Translations under genes and position numbers: made by a program
Shown here: positions 1 through 8,598 of the stretch, in pieces
Layout of the letters: each line of letters starts with the position of its first letter
Numbering within the stretch: the first letter of the stretch is position 1
Notes under the pieces: model-generated
Databases searched by the model: none
What the model saw: the letters and a program-made list of their open reading frames with translations, nothing else
Told to the model about the DNA's origin: nothing
From: Duganella aceris
Lineage (GTDB): Bacteria; Pseudomonadota; Gammaproteobacteria; Burkholderiales; Burkholderiaceae_D
Assembly (NCBI RefSeq): GCF_011090165.1
Contig: NZ_JAADJT010000002.1
Span: 521,220-585,219, forward strand
Length of the DNA stretch: 64,000 bases
Direction of reading: 5' to 3'

Positions 1-1313
1 TGCACGCAGCTCGGGCGGATGTCGATTTCCTGCGCCGAGCAGCCGACCAGCTTCATCAGCGCGTGCGCCTGCTTCAGCGTACGGTCGCTGGTGGCGAAGC
101 CGGGCATGGTGTAGGCCAGGATGTTCGTGCGCGGCAGCTTCAGCTTGTCCATCACGCGCGCGCAGACCAGCAGCGCGTGCGTCGAATCGAGGCCGCCGGA
201 GACGCCGATCACCACTTTCTTCAGGCCGCTGCTGGTCAGGCGCTGCGCCAGCGCCTGCACCTGGATGTTGTACACCTCGTTGCAGCGCTCGTCGCGGCGA
301 CGCGCATCGGCCGGCACATAAGGGAAGCGTTCGACGCAGCGCTTCAGCGCCAGCGCCTGTTCGCGGTCGATCTCCAGCTGGAAGAACACGGTGCGGAACT
401 TGCCGACCTCGCCGGCGTGGCGCTGCACCGATTGCGCGAAGGTGTTCATGCGCATGCGCTCGCGCGACAGGCGTTCCAGGTCGATGTCGGCGAAGGTCAG
501 CGTCGGCTCGTCGACGAAGCGCTTGGCTTCGGCCAGCAGCTCCCCGTTCTCGCAGATCACGCCCTGCCCGTCCCACGCCAGGTCGGTGGTCGATTCGCCA
601 CCGCCGGCCGAGGTGTACAGGTAGGCGGAGATGCAGCGCGCCGATTGCTGCGACACCAGCTGGTTGCGGTAGCCGGCCTTGCCCACCAGCGCGTTCGACG
701 CCGACAGATTGACCAGCACCGTGGCGCCGGCCAGCGCGGCGAACGACGACGGCGGAATCGGCACCCACACATCCTCGCAGATCTCGACGTGGAATTTGAA
801 CAGCGGCAGATCGGCCACCTCGAACAGCAGGCCGGAGCCGAACTGGACGCGCTCGCCGAGCAGGTCGATCTCGGTGGCGACCGCGTAGTCGCCGCTGGAG
901 AACTGGCGCGCGTCGTAGAACTCGCCGTAGTTGGGCAGGTAGCTCTTCGGCACCACGCCCTGGATCTGGCCGCCGGCGATCACCACCGCGCAGTTGTACA
1001 GCTGATGCTCGACCCGCAGCGGCGCGCCGACCACCACCGCCATCTTCCACTCGGCGGAGGCGGCGACGATGGCGTCGAGTCCGTCGAGCACGCCATCCAG
1101 CAAGGCGCGCTGGTGGAACAGATCGTCGCAGGTGTAGGCCGACAGGCCCAGCTCGGGAAACGCCACCAGCGCCGCGCCCTGGGCGGCCGCCTGTTCGGCC
1201 AGCTCGATGGTTTGCGCCGCGTTGTAGGCCGGGTCGGCGATGCGGCAAACCGGCGCCGCGACGGCGACGCGGGCGAAGTCATGGGTGTACAGATTATGGA
1301 AGTTGTGGGCCAT
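1..1313 (-). CDS. nadE: Glutamine-dependent NAD+ synthetase, 3' end outside window
   Basis: This enzyme makes NAD+ from deamido-NAD+, ATP and glutamine in the cytoplasm. The 437 codons present start with MAHNFHNL and open with a nitrilase (C-N hydrolase) domain. The expected catalytic Glu is in FPELGLSAYTC (about residue 54), the Lys in VPKSYLPNYGEF and the Cys in VEICEDVW. The synthetase domain begins near residue 365 with the ATP pyrophosphatase loop SGGLDSTHALLV. The frame is still open at base 1, and family members run to about 680 residues, so roughly the last third lies outside. The gene is transcribed divergently from the GNAT-like gene at 1442. Family assignment is firm. Confidence 0.95.
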   Translation of the reverse strand, partial: MAHNFHNLYTHDFARVAVAAPVCRIADPAYNAAQTIELAEQAAAQGAALVAFPELGLSAYTCDDLFHQRALLDGVLDGLDAIVAASAEWKMAVVVGAPLRVEHQLYNCAVVIAGGQIQGVVPKSYLPNYGEFYDARQFSSGDYAVATEIDLLGERVQFGSGLLFEVADLPLFKFHVEICEDVWVPIPPSSFAALAGATVLVNLSASNALVGKAGYRNQLVSQQSARCISAYLYTSAGGGESTTDLAWDGQGVICENGELLAEAKRFVDEPTLTFADIDLERLSRERMRMNTFAQSVQRHAGEVGKFRTVFFQLEIDREQALALKRCVERFPYVPADARRRDERCNEVYNIQVQALAQRLTSSGLKKVVIGVSGGLDSTHALLVCARVMDKLKLPRTNILAYTMPGFATSDRTLKQAHALMKLVGCSAQEIDIRPSCV

Positions 1314-1441
1314 GTGAAATCTCTCGCCTGCGGAGGAACGAACAAAAAGGAATTATCGCACGGCGCCGGTTTTCCTTGTCGCCGACGAAACATCGCCAGA
1401 TAAGCTAGACTTGCGGCTACATCAAGTGGCTGGAGGCGGGC

Positions 1442-2572
1442 GTGGCGGAAGCGGAGTTGACGATCATCGATACACTGGACAGCGTGACGCCGGAGGAATG
1501 GCAGGCGCTGGCCGGCGACAACCCGACCCTGAGCCATACCTTCCTGCACACGCTGCACGACACCCGCTGCGCCTCCGACCGCACCGGCTGGTCGCCGCGC
1601 TTCCTGACGATGCGCCGCGCCGGGGTGCTGGTCGGCGCCATGCCGCTGTACCTGAAGGCGCACAGCCGGGGCGAATACGTGTTCGACCACGCCTGGGCCG
1701 ACGCCTTCCACCGCCACGGCATCGCCTACTACCCCAAGCTGCTGTCGGCGATTCCGTTCACGCCGGTGACCGGCGACCGCCTGCTGGCCGCCGACGACGC
1801 CGACCGCGTGCTGCTGGCGCGCGCGGCGGTGCAGGTGGCGCGGCAGCTGGATGCCTCGTCGCTGCACGTGCTGTTCCCCGGCGAGCGCGATCGCCAGGCG
1901 CTGGCCGAGGCCGGCTACATGCTGCGCGAAGGCGTGCAATTCCACTGGGAGAACGCCGGCTACGCCGATTTCGATGCCTTCCTCGCCAGCCTGAAGATGG
2001 AGAAGCGCAAAAAGGTCAAGCAGGACCGGCGCCGCGTGCTCGACGCCGGCATCAGCTTCCGCCACCTGGCCGGCACGCAGATCAGCAGCGACGTGCTGCG
2101 CTTTTTCTATGAATGCTATGTGCTGACGTATGAGGCGCATTTTTCCAAGCCCTATCTGTCGTACGCGTTCTTCGAACGCATCCTGGCGCAAACGCCGGAC
2201 AGCCTGATGATCGTGCTGGCCGAGCGCGACGGCGCACCGGTCGCGGTGGCGCTGAACCTGGTCGGCGGCAACGTCATGTACGGCCGCTACTGGGGCACCA
2301 CCGAGTTCGTCTCCGGCCTGCACTTCGAAACCTGCTACGTGCAATCGATCGAATACTGCATCCGCCACGGTATCGAGAAGTTCGAGGGCGGCGCCCAGGG
2401 CGTGCACAAGATGTCGCGCGGCCTGGTGCCGACCCCGACCTGGTCGGCGCACTGGATCGCCGATCCCCGCTTCGCCGACGCCATCGCCGACTTCCTGCAA
2501 CAGGAAACGGCCGCCATGGACGACTACATCGATGAACTGGCGGACCACGCGCCATTCAAGGCGAACGGCTGA
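1442..2572 (+). CDS. GNAT/FemAB-like N-acyltransferase family protein (DUF482/COG3146 type)
   Basis: This is a 376-residue cytoplasmic protein of the family often annotated as GNAT N-acetyltransferase or peptidoglycan-biosynthesis-like. It has the family pattern: an N-terminal half with DRTGWSPRFLTM and VFDHAWADAFHRHG, then a FemAB-like C-terminal acyltransferase fold containing LKMEKRKKVKQDRR, GRYWGTTEFVSGLHFETCYVQ and FEGGAQGVHKMSRG. The substrate is not known for this family and I do not assign one. The start is a GTG at 1442, since no ATG fits the conserved N terminus. The 3' end overlaps the convergent TauE-like gene by 17 bases. Confidence 0.8.
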   Translation: MAEAELTIIDTLDSVTPEEWQALAGDNPTLSHTFLHTLHDTRCASDRTGWSPRFLTMRRAGVLVGAMPLYLKAHSRGEYVFDHAWADAFHRHGIAYYPKLLSAIPFTPVTGDRLLAADDADRVLLARAAVQVARQLDASSLHVLFPGERDRQALAEAGYMLREGVQFHWENAGYADFDAFLASLKMEKRKKVKQDRRRVLDAGISFRHLAGTQISSDVLRFFYECYVLTYEAHFSKPYLSYAFFERILAQTPDSLMIVLAERDGAPVAVALNLVGGNVMYGRYWGTTEFVSGLHFETCYVQSIEYCIRHGIEKFEGGAQGVHKMSRGLVPTPTWSAHWIADPRFADAIADFLQQETAAMDDYIDELADHAPFKANG

Positions 2573-3290
2573 AGCACGCCACCCAAAGCAACGAGCCGCC
2601 GGACGCCAGCATCAGGCCATCGACCAGCGTGCGAAAAGTCGATACGGTCATGCGCGCCACCACCGGCCGGGCGCAGATCGAGCCCATCATCAGCGCCGCA
2701 CCCACCATCAAACCCTGCATGACGACGCTGGCCGGCAGCGCGCCGAATTGCTGGAAGGCGACGATCTTGGTGCCGTAGACCGCCAGCGATCCCGCCGCCT
2801 CGGTGCCGAGGAAGGCGCCATGCGCCAGCCCGTAGGCGGTGAACACCGGCACCGTGATCGGACCGGTGGACACCACCAAGCCGGTGAGAAAGCCGACCGG
2901 GCCGCCGATCAGCGCCAGATGCGCGCGGCTGAACTTGACGTCGCGCGTCGCCAGCCAGCGGCGCGCCGGGATCATCGCGAGGAAGAACACGCCAAGCGAC
3001 ACATCGACCACCCGTGCCGGCAAGGTCAGCAGGGTGTGCACGCCGAGCGCCGCGCCCGGCACGGCGGTGCTGCTGTAGGCGCCGCAGGCGCGCAGGTCCA
3101 GGCGATCCCACCACGCGAAGATCTTGCCCAGATTGCCCATCACCGCGCCGATCGCCATGATCGGCACCGCCTGCCGGGGACCGTAGCAGACCACCAGCAC
3201 CGGCATCAGCGCGATCGACGATCCGGTGCCGACCACCCCGCTCAACAAGCCGGCCGCAAAGCCCCACAGCACAATCAGAAAATCAGTCAT
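2556..3290 (-). CDS. TauE/SafE family sulfite or organosulfur permease
   Basis: This is a polytopic inner-membrane protein of 244 residues with about eight hydrophobic segments. It has the paired Gly-rich repeats typical of TauE/SafE (GLLSGVVGTGSS near the N terminus and GGPVGFLTGLVVSTGPI in the second half). The family exports sulfite, sulfoacetate and similar anions, but the substrate here is unknown. ATG 3290 is preferred over the in-frame GTG at 3296, although neither has a strong ribosome site. It is divergent from the LysR gene at 3388, a common local-regulator arrangement, so LysR control is a reasonable inference. Its end overlaps the convergent gene at 2572. Confidence 0.85.
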   Translation of the reverse strand: MTDFLIVLWGFAAGLLSGVVGTGSSIALMPVLVVCYGPRQAVPIMAIGAVMGNLGKIFAWWDRLDLRACGAYSSTAVPGAALGVHTLLTLPARVVDVSLGVFFLAMIPARRWLATRDVKFSRAHLALIGGPVGFLTGLVVSTGPITVPVFTAYGLAHGAFLGTEAAGSLAVYGTKIVAFQQFGALPASVVMQGLMVGAALMMGSICARPVVARMTVSTFRTLVDGLMLASGGSLLWVACFSRSP

Positions 3291-3387
3291 CGCCACCGCC
3301 CTGTCGTTCCATCGCCATCAGGGTATGATGAATAAAATCCTCACACAACCGAATATAACTGACAGTACCTGTGCGAAAAGCTGACAT

Positions 3388-4260
3388 ATGCGGCAAAAAC
3401 TACCCCCGTTGAACGCCTTGCGCGTGTTCGAAGTCGCCGCCCGCGCCGGCAGCTATTCGGCGGCCGCGCGCGAGCTGAACCTGACCCACGGCGCGGTCAG
3501 CCGGCACATCGCGATCCTGGAGGATTGGCTCGGCCAGCCGCTGTTCGCGCGCGACGGGCAAAGCATGGCCGCGACGCCGCACGCACGCGCGCTGGCGCGG
3601 GAGATTAGCGCCTCCTTCGACCACATCGCCGACGCGGCCGAGCGTTACGGCAAGAGCAGGCACCGCAACGTGATCCGCGTCAGCGCGGCGGCGACGCTGG
3701 CGATGCGCTGGCTGATTCCACGGCTGGCGTCGTTCGCCGAGGCCAACCCCGACGTCGACGTGCGCGTATCGACCGTGCTCTCCACCGAACCCGGCTTCAA
3801 AGGCAGCTTCGACCTCGCCATCCGTCGGCATGTGCCTGGCGGCGGCCAGTTCCAGGCGTGGCCGTTGTTCAGCGAATCGAACACGGTGATTGCTAGTCCG
3901 GAGCTGTCGCAGCGGGCCGGCGCCAAGACGGCGGCCCAACTGGCGGACCACACCTGGCTAGCGACCGAAACCCGGCCCGGCGACTGGGAGGCCTGGCTGG
4001 AAGTCGCCGGCATGCCGGCCATGCGCGCCCGCCGCACCACGCGTTTCGACCATTTCTTCGTCACCTTGCAGGCGGTGATCGACGGCCTCGGCTTCGGCAT
4101 CGGCCCTTTCCCCACGCTGGACAGCGACGTCGCCGCCGGCCGGCTGCTGGCGCCGTTCCCCGAGCTGCGCGCGCCCGGATCGACCTATTACGCGCTGGTG
4201 CCGCTGGACGCCGACAAGCCGGCCCACCTGAGAGCGTTTCTGGACTGGCTGCAAACCTGA
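3388..4260 (+). CDS. LysR family transcriptional regulator (GcvA-like)
   Basis: This is a 290-residue DNA-binding regulator. The N-terminal winged helix (residues about 5-65, LNALRVFEVAARAGSYSAAA and LTHGAVSRHIAILE) is followed by a periplasmic-binding-protein-like effector domain (about 90-290) of the GcvA/AmpR class, with the late motif VIDGLGFGIGPFPTL. ATG 3388 puts the helix at the usual distance from the N terminus. It is divergent from the TauE/SafE permease, with 97 bases between the start codons, and is therefore its likely regulator. The effector cannot be read from sequence. Confidence 0.9.
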   Translation: MRQKLPPLNALRVFEVAARAGSYSAAARELNLTHGAVSRHIAILEDWLGQPLFARDGQSMAATPHARALAREISASFDHIADAAERYGKSRHRNVIRVSAAATLAMRWLIPRLASFAEANPDVDVRVSTVLSTEPGFKGSFDLAIRRHVPGGGQFQAWPLFSESNTVIASPELSQRAGAKTAAQLADHTWLATETRPGDWEAWLEVAGMPAMRARRTTRFDHFFVTLQAVIDGLGFGIGPFPTLDSDVAAGRLLAPFPELRAPGSTYYALVPLDADKPAHLRAFLDWLQT

Positions 4261-4309
4261 GCGGCGCTTCCTGCTATATTCGTCTTTCCGTACACACCGA
4301 GGAAAGCAC

Positions 4310-4936
4310 ATGTTTGATGTCGCAACGCTCACCACCTTCATATTGGTGGTACTTGGCCTGTTCCTGATTCCCGGGCCGGCGGTCCTGCTCGTCTTCACGC
4401 GAACGCTGCAAGGCGGCAGGAGGACCGGCATCCTTACCGGTCTTGGCATCGCGGCCGGGGATTTCATCCACACGCTGTGCGCGGCGGCGGGCTTGTCGGC
4501 GCTGTTGATGACCTCGGCGCTGGCGTTCAACGTGGTCAAGTTCGCCGGTGCGGCGTATCTGATCTACCTGGGCGTCGCCGCGCTGCGCGCTCCGCCTGCG
4601 GCGCCGACGCGGCCGACGGTGGCGCCGGTCAGCGCCGGAAAGGCGTTCCTGCTGGCGATCCCGGCCGAATTATTGAATCCGAAAACGGCCTTGTTCTTCC
4701 TTGCCTTCCTGCCGCAATTCGTCCATCCGCAACAGGGGTCGAGCTTCCTGCAATTCGCCGTGCTGGGCCTGATTTTCGTCGCGATGAGCGCGGCGTACAC
4801 CACCTTGATCGTGCTGGCCATTCGTCCGCTCGGCAGGTTGGTCAAGCGGCTTGGATGGCTGGCACGTTGGCAAAACAAAATGATCGGCGGGATCTTCATT
4901 TCGCTGGGATTGAAGGTGGCGACACAGTCGCGCTGA
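4310..4936 (+). CDS. LysE/RhtB family amino-acid exporter
   Basis: This is a 208-residue inner-membrane protein with about six hydrophobic helices. It has the family signatures LFLIPGPAVLLVFTRTLQGG at the N terminus and AIPAELLNPKTALFFLAFLPQFV in the middle. Members export amino acids such as homoserine, threonine, lysine or leucine; the substrate is not predictable here. GAGGAAAG lies just upstream of ATG 4310. It ends only 4 bases from the convergent sigma-factor gene, with no hairpin between them. Confidence 0.9.
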   Translation: MFDVATLTTFILVVLGLFLIPGPAVLLVFTRTLQGGRRTGILTGLGIAAGDFIHTLCAAAGLSALLMTSALAFNVVKFAGAAYLIYLGVAALRAPPAAPTRPTVAPVSAGKAFLLAIPAELLNPKTALFFLAFLPQFVHPQQGSSFLQFAVLGLIFVAMSAAYTTLIVLAIRPLGRLVKRLGWLARWQNKMIGGIFISLGLKVATQSR

Positions 4937-4940
4937 ATAC

Positions 4941-5744
4941 CTACGCGGCCAGTACCACGCGATACCACGCGTCGTTGGCGCAGGCGCCGGCGCGGATCCG
5001 CAGACGGGGCGGGACGCGCGGCGCGGCAACCACCGACATCGGCTGCTCATCGGCAAGCAGCGTCAGCATCGCCGCCAGGTCCAGGCCATTGATGGCGGCC
5101 TGGAAGCGGCGCAGGCGGTCACGGCACAGCTTCTCGCTCAGCGGCGTCTCGGCGGAGGCGGAAGCAACGCCGGCGGCGGCGGACGCGGCGTGGGCTTTGG
5201 CGCCCGCACCGGCGTCGGCCTTGGCGGCGGCGGCATCGCCCTTGGCGCCGGTCTCGTGCTGGCGCAGTCGGCGCCGGGCACGCGCCAGGTATTGACGCGC
5301 GTTCACGCTGCTGGTGCCGAGCGCCTTGGCGACTTCGGCATGTTCAAATTCGAAAACGTCATGCAGCACCAGCGCCAGCCGCTCGGCCGGTGACAGGCAC
5401 GCCAGCAAACGCGCCAGCCCCTCGCCCAACTCGCCACGCCGCAGCAAACCCTGCTCCGGCGGTGCGGGCGACAGCTCGGGCGCCAACTCCATCGCGGTCC
5501 GCGCCGCCAGCGCATCGCGGGCGCGTCTGCGCAGACGATCGACCGACTGATGCTGCACCACCGTGGTCAGCCAGGCCGCCGGCGTTGTCAGCGCCGCCTG
5601 ATCGGCGGATTGCCACTTCAAAAAACAGTCCTGCACGACGTCCTCGGCCTCCGCCTCGCTGCCGACGATGCGGCAGCTGATCGCCTTCAGGCGAGGGCGC
5701 AGCCGTTCGAACAAGGCGCCGTCGGTATCGGTGGTGTGCGGCAT
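4941..5744 (-). CDS. ECF sigma factor, ECF41-like, with shortened C-terminal extension
   Basis: This is a 267-residue RNA polymerase sigma factor. Region 2 (residues about 10-75) contains the typical [17 protein letters not shown], and region 4 (about 110-165) contains [17 protein letters not shown], then [15 protein letters not shown]. An Ala/Lys-rich linker of about 45 residues leads to a short tail ([22 protein letters not shown]) resembling the start of the SnoaL-like domain fused to ECF41 sigmas. The DGGGK motif of that domain is absent and the tail is about half the usual length. AGGAG lies just upstream of ATG 5744. No anti-sigma gene is adjacent, as expected for ECF41. A TGTCACA-N16-CGTC promoter precedes it, indicating autoregulation. 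Confidence 0.85.
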   Translation of the reverse strand: MPHTTDTDGALFERLRPRLKAISCRIVGSEAEAEDVVQDCFLKWQSADQAALTTPAAWLTTVVQHQSVDRLRRRARDALAARTAMELAPELSPAPPEQGLLRRGELGEGLARLLACLSPAERLALVLHDVFEFEHAEVAKALGTSSVNARQYLARARRRLRQHETGAKGDAAAAKADAGAGAKAHAASAAAGVASASAETPLSEKLCRDRLRRFQAAINGLDLAAMLTLLADEQPMSVVAAPRVPPRLRIRAGACANDAWYRVVLAA

Positions 5745-5775
5745 CGCGAATCTCCTATGGGTGCTGGTGCCACTT

Positions 5776-5802
5776 GACGCTGGGCGCCGCGCGGATGTGA
5801 CA
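5776..5802 (-). promoter_or_regulatory. ECF41-type promoter for the sigma-factor gene
   Basis: Read on the minus strand, TGTCACA (5802-5796), 16 bases, then CGTC (5779-5776) match the TGTCACA-N16-CGTC promoter described for ECF41 sigma factors. The predicted start of transcription is about 25 bases upstream of ATG 5744. The site implies that the sigma factor transcribes its own gene. Confidence 0.75.
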
Positions 5803-5824
5803 CGCCGGCGAAATATTTTTTTAT

Positions 5825-5852
5825 TGTCACACGGCGCCGCCTCGCAAACGTC
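5825..5852 (+). promoter_or_regulatory. ECF41-type promoter for the clpP paralogue
   Basis: On the plus strand, TGTCACA (5825-5831), 17 bases and CGTC (5849-5852) reproduce the ECF41 consensus with one extra spacer base. It points at clpP (start 5893) and is back to back with the promoter of the sigma gene, 22 bases apart. The short leader contains the near-palindrome GATGGAAATATCTCCATC at 5858-5875. Confidence 0.7.
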
Positions 5853-5892
5853 ATGCGGATGGAAATATCTCCATCAACCGACAAGGACAAGC

Positions 5893-6501
5893 ATGACTTC
5901 GAATCCAATGGGACTGGGCCTGGTCCCCACCGTCATCGAACAGACCGCGCGCGGCGAACGCGCCTTCGATATTTACTCGCGCCTGCTGAAAGAGCGCGTG
6001 ATTTTCCTGGTCGGCGAAGTGACCGAACAATCGGCCAACCTGATCGTCGCGCAGATGCTGTTCCTGGAATCCGAAAATCCCGACAAGGATATTTCACTGT
6101 ACATCAATTCGCCGGGTGGCTCGGTGTACGCCGGGCTGGCGGTCTACGACACGATGCAATTCATCAAGCCGGACGTGTCGACGTTGTGCACCGGCCTCGC
6201 CGCCAGCATGGGTTCCTTCCTGCTGGCGGCCGGCGCGGCCGGCAAGCGCTACGCCCTGCCCAACGCCCGCCTGATGATCCACCAGCCGCACGGCGGCGCC
6301 CAGGGCAAGGCGGCCGACATCGAAATCCAGGCGCGCGAGGTGCTGTACCTGCGCCACCGCCTCAACACCCTGTACGCCGAACGCAGCGGCCAGACGCTGG
6401 CGCGGATCGAACAGGACATGGACCGCGATCACTTCATGTCCGCCAGCCAAGGCGTCGAATACGGCCTGATCGACCGCGTGCTGACCACCCGCGAAGCGTA
6501 A
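5893..6501 (+). CDS. clpP: ATP-dependent Clp protease proteolytic subunit, stand-alone paralogue
   Basis: This is a 202-residue ClpP-type serine peptidase, cytoplasmic and probably tetradecameric. The catalytic Ser is in [11 protein letters not shown] (canonical GQAASMGA), the His is in MIHQPHGG (canonical MIHQPLGG), and the [12 protein letters not shown] handle strand is intact. ATG 5893 follows AAGGACAAG. It is not in a tig-clpP-clpX-lon cluster and no AAA+ partner is adjacent, so it must borrow ClpX/ClpA or act on a special substrate. The ECF41-type promoter upstream suggests stress- or signal-dependent expression. The glutamine-to-leucine change next to the active site and Leu-to-His after the catalytic His mark it as a divergent paralogue. 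Confidence 0.92.
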   Translation: MTSNPMGLGLVPTVIEQTARGERAFDIYSRLLKERVIFLVGEVTEQSANLIVAQMLFLESENPDKDISLYINSPGGSVYAGLAVYDTMQFIKPDVSTLCTGLAASMGSFLLAAGAAGKRYALPNARLMIHQPHGGAQGKAADIEIQAREVLYLRHRLNTLYAERSGQTLARIEQDMDRDHFMSASQGVEYGLIDRVLTTREA

Positions 6502-6510
6502 AAATTAGTG

Positions 6511-6538
6511 TTGACAAAGGATAGACAGCCGCTATACT
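6511..6538 (+). promoter_or_regulatory. Sigma-70 promoter of the amidase gene
   Basis: A perfect TTGACA (6511-6516) is followed after 16 bases by TATACT (6533-6538). This is one of the strongest sigma-70 matches in the window. The predicted start of transcription falls on the inverted repeat at 6544-6561, which is where a repressor would block. Confidence 0.75.
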
Positions 6539-6543
6539 CCAAC

Positions 6544-6561
6544 CTACCAAGTGACAGGTAG
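6544..6561. promoter_or_regulatory. Probable TetR operator at the amidase promoter
   Basis: CTACC-N8-GGTAG is an inverted repeat located directly after the -10 box. The same 5-8-5 architecture recurs at 8599-8616 between the tetR and monooxygenase genes, which supports one shared repressor. The regulator is assigned by inference. Confidence 0.6.
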
Positions 6562-6592
6562 TTTTCTAAAACTGACTAATTGAGAGGTTTCC

Positions 6593-7999
6593 ATGAGTAA
6601 CGACATCATTTTTTACGACGCCACCAAACTGGCCGAGCTGATCCGCAAGCGCGAGCTATCCCCGGTTGAAGTCATGCAGGCCCACCTCGACCGCATCGCG
6701 GCGGTCGATCCCAAGCTGAACGCGATCGTCGCGGTGGCGGACGGCGCCCTTGCCGCAGCGCGCGCGGCGGAGGCGGCGTTGATGTCGGGCGCCGAACTGG
6801 GCCCGCTGCACGGCGTGCCGTTCACGGCCAAGGATTCGATCGACACCGCAGGCGTCCTGACGCAACGCGGCTCCCCGATCTTCCGTGGCCGCATCCCGGA
6901 CGCCGACGCCACCAGCGTCGCGCGCCTTCGGAACGCCGGCGCGATCCTGCTGGCGAAGACCAATCTGCCGGAATTCTCGTATTCGACTGAAACCGACAAC
7001 CTACTTAGTGGCAGGTCGAACAATCCATGGAATCTCGACCGCACGCCCGGCGGTTCGAGCGGCGGCGAGTCGGCGGCCATCGCCGCCGGACTGTCGCCAT
7101 TCGGTCTGGGCAGCGACCTCGCGATCTCGATACGCGGCCCGGCCGCGCAGACCGGCATCATCGGCCTGAAGGCCACGCACGGCCGCATACCGATGACCGG
7201 AGTCTGGTCGCGGGCGCCCCGCCGCTACTGGCACGTCGGCCCGATGGCCCGCAGCGTGCGCGATATCGCCCTGGCCTATTCGCTGCTCGCCGGGCCGGAC
7301 GGCGCCGATGGATACTCCACCAGTCCGCTATCCTTCGACGCCGGCGTCGGCGCGGCGCCGGACCGGCCGCTGCGCGTGGGCTGGCTGGTCGAGCCCGGCT
7401 TCGGGCCGATCGACCCCGAAGTCGCGGCCACCGTGCAGGCGGCGGCCGAGGCGCTGCATGGCGCTGGCGTCATCGTGGAGCCGGTACGCATCCCGGCGCT
7501 GGAGCGGGACAATAGCCTGGAGGTGTTCAAGCGGGTGCATGTGATGGAGATGAAACCGGCGTTCCGCGAAGCGACCGCCGGCCACGAAGACCAGATGTTC
7601 CGGATTTCCAGGGATATGCTGGCCACGCCCGACACCCCGATGGCCGACTTCCTCGACGCCGAGCAGGCGACCGACCGCTTGCGGGATGGCTTCGCGGAAT
7701 ACTTCCAGCGCTACGACGCCCTGCTCTGCCCGGTGCTGCCGATTCCGGCGCACGCGCATGGCTTGTCGGAAATCGTCATCAACGGCCAGTCCGTCTCGGC
7801 GCTGCAGGTCATGGCCGCCACGGTGCCGTTCAACGTAACCGGCCTGCCGGCGTTGTCGATCCGCTTCGGCACCAGCCGCGACGGGCTGCCGATCGGGGTG
7901 CAGCTGGTGTCGAAATGGTTCGCCGAATCGACCATCCTGCATCTGGCCGCGTTGCTGGAGGCCGCCAGTCCGGTGCGCGACCTGCGTCCGAATATCTAA
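6593..7999 (+). CDS. Amidase-signature family hydrolase
   Basis: This is a 468-residue cytoplasmic amidase of the Ser-cisSer-Lys class. Lys80 is in FTAKDSID, the cis-Ser is in TPGGSSGGES (about 155-156), and the nucleophile Ser179 is in GSDLAISIRGPAA. In most members the last motif reads D-x-G-G-S-[IV]-R; here the two glycines are Ala-Ile, a change beside the oxyanion hole. The substrate (amide, carbamate or nitrile-derived amide) is unknown. A strong promoter and a probable TetR operator precede it, and the convergent tetR gene ends 3 bases downstream. ATG 6593 has TGAGAGG upstream. Confidence 0.88.
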   Translation: MSNDIIFYDATKLAELIRKRELSPVEVMQAHLDRIAAVDPKLNAIVAVADGALAAARAAEAALMSGAELGPLHGVPFTAKDSIDTAGVLTQRGSPIFRGRIPDADATSVARLRNAGAILLAKTNLPEFSYSTETDNLLSGRSNNPWNLDRTPGGSSGGESAAIAAGLSPFGLGSDLAISIRGPAAQTGIIGLKATHGRIPMTGVWSRAPRRYWHVGPMARSVRDIALAYSLLAGPDGADGYSTSPLSFDAGVGAAPDRPLRVGWLVEPGFGPIDPEVAATVQAAAEALHGAGVIVEPVRIPALERDNSLEVFKRVHVMEMKPAFREATAGHEDQMFRISRDMLATPDTPMADFLDAEQATDRLRDGFAEYFQRYDALLCPVLPIPAHAHGLSEIVINGQSVSALQVMAATVPFNVTGLPALSIRFGTSRDGLPIGVQLVSKWFAESTILHLAALLEAASPVRDLRPNI

Positions 8000-8002
8000 G
8001 GA

Positions 8003-8566
8003 TCAGGCCGGCAACAGCCCCGCCGCGCGATAGTTGTCGATGAGCGCGTCGTACAGCGCGATGTCGGCGCGGCTGCGCGCCATCAATTGCGCGCCGGCGA
8101 CGGCGGCGAAGATGGCGCGGGCGCGCGCTTCGCTTTCCTTGGCGCCGATGATGCCGGGCGTGGACAGGACCTTACTCAGCCAGGCCACGTTCACGTCGGC
8201 GAAGGTCTGCACTTCCTGCTTCACCGCGTCGGGCAGCTCGTCATATTCGGCGGCCATGAAACTGCACAGGCAGATGCGGTTATCATTCTCCAGCGCTTTG
8301 CGGAACGTCGCCGGGAACTGGCGCAGGCAGCTGGCCGGGTCCGGGTTGGCGGCGGAGATTTCCTCCAAGACCGCCGCCGCGTCCTCCCAGTAGCGCCGCG
8401 CCACGGCGACGCCCAGATCGGCTTTGCTCGGGAAGTGGTAATAGATGCTCGCACCCTTGATGCCCACCTCGGCCGCCAGTTCACGGAAATTCAAGCCGTT
8501 GTAGCCACGCGCTTGGGCGGTGGTCTTGGCGGCGGCCAGGATGGCTTCTCTCGCGTTCGGGCTCAT
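8003..8566 (-). CDS. TetR/AcrR family transcriptional repressor
   Basis: This 187-residue regulator has an N-terminal helix-turn-helix (residues about 10-50: GLNFRELAAEVGIKGASIYYHFPSK) and an all-helical ligand domain that contains CLCSFMAAEYDELP. GAGGTAAT lies upstream of ATG 8566. It sits between the convergent amidase and the divergent luciferase-like monooxygenase. Inverted repeats of identical layout occur at the amidase promoter and in the tetR/monooxygenase gap, so it probably represses all three genes. The inducer is unknown; an amide or a flavin-monooxygenase substrate would fit. Confidence 0.9.
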   Translation of the reverse strand: MSPNAREAILAAAKTTAQARGYNGLNFRELAAEVGIKGASIYYHFPSKADLGVAVARRYWEDAAAVLEEISAANPDPASCLRQFPATFRKALENDNRICLCSFMAAEYDELPDAVKQEVQTFADVNVAWLSKVLSTPGIIGAKESEARARAIFAAVAGAQLMARSRADIALYDALIDNYRAAGLLPA

Positions 8567-8598
8567 CGTATTACCTCATTTAAAGTTTCGCATAATTT

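Noticed and set aside
63..1403. 446-codon open frame on the plus strand opposite nadE
   Set aside because: It is the antisense of a GC-rich gene with conserved NadE domains; its product is a low-complexity Arg/Gly/His-rich string without motifs.
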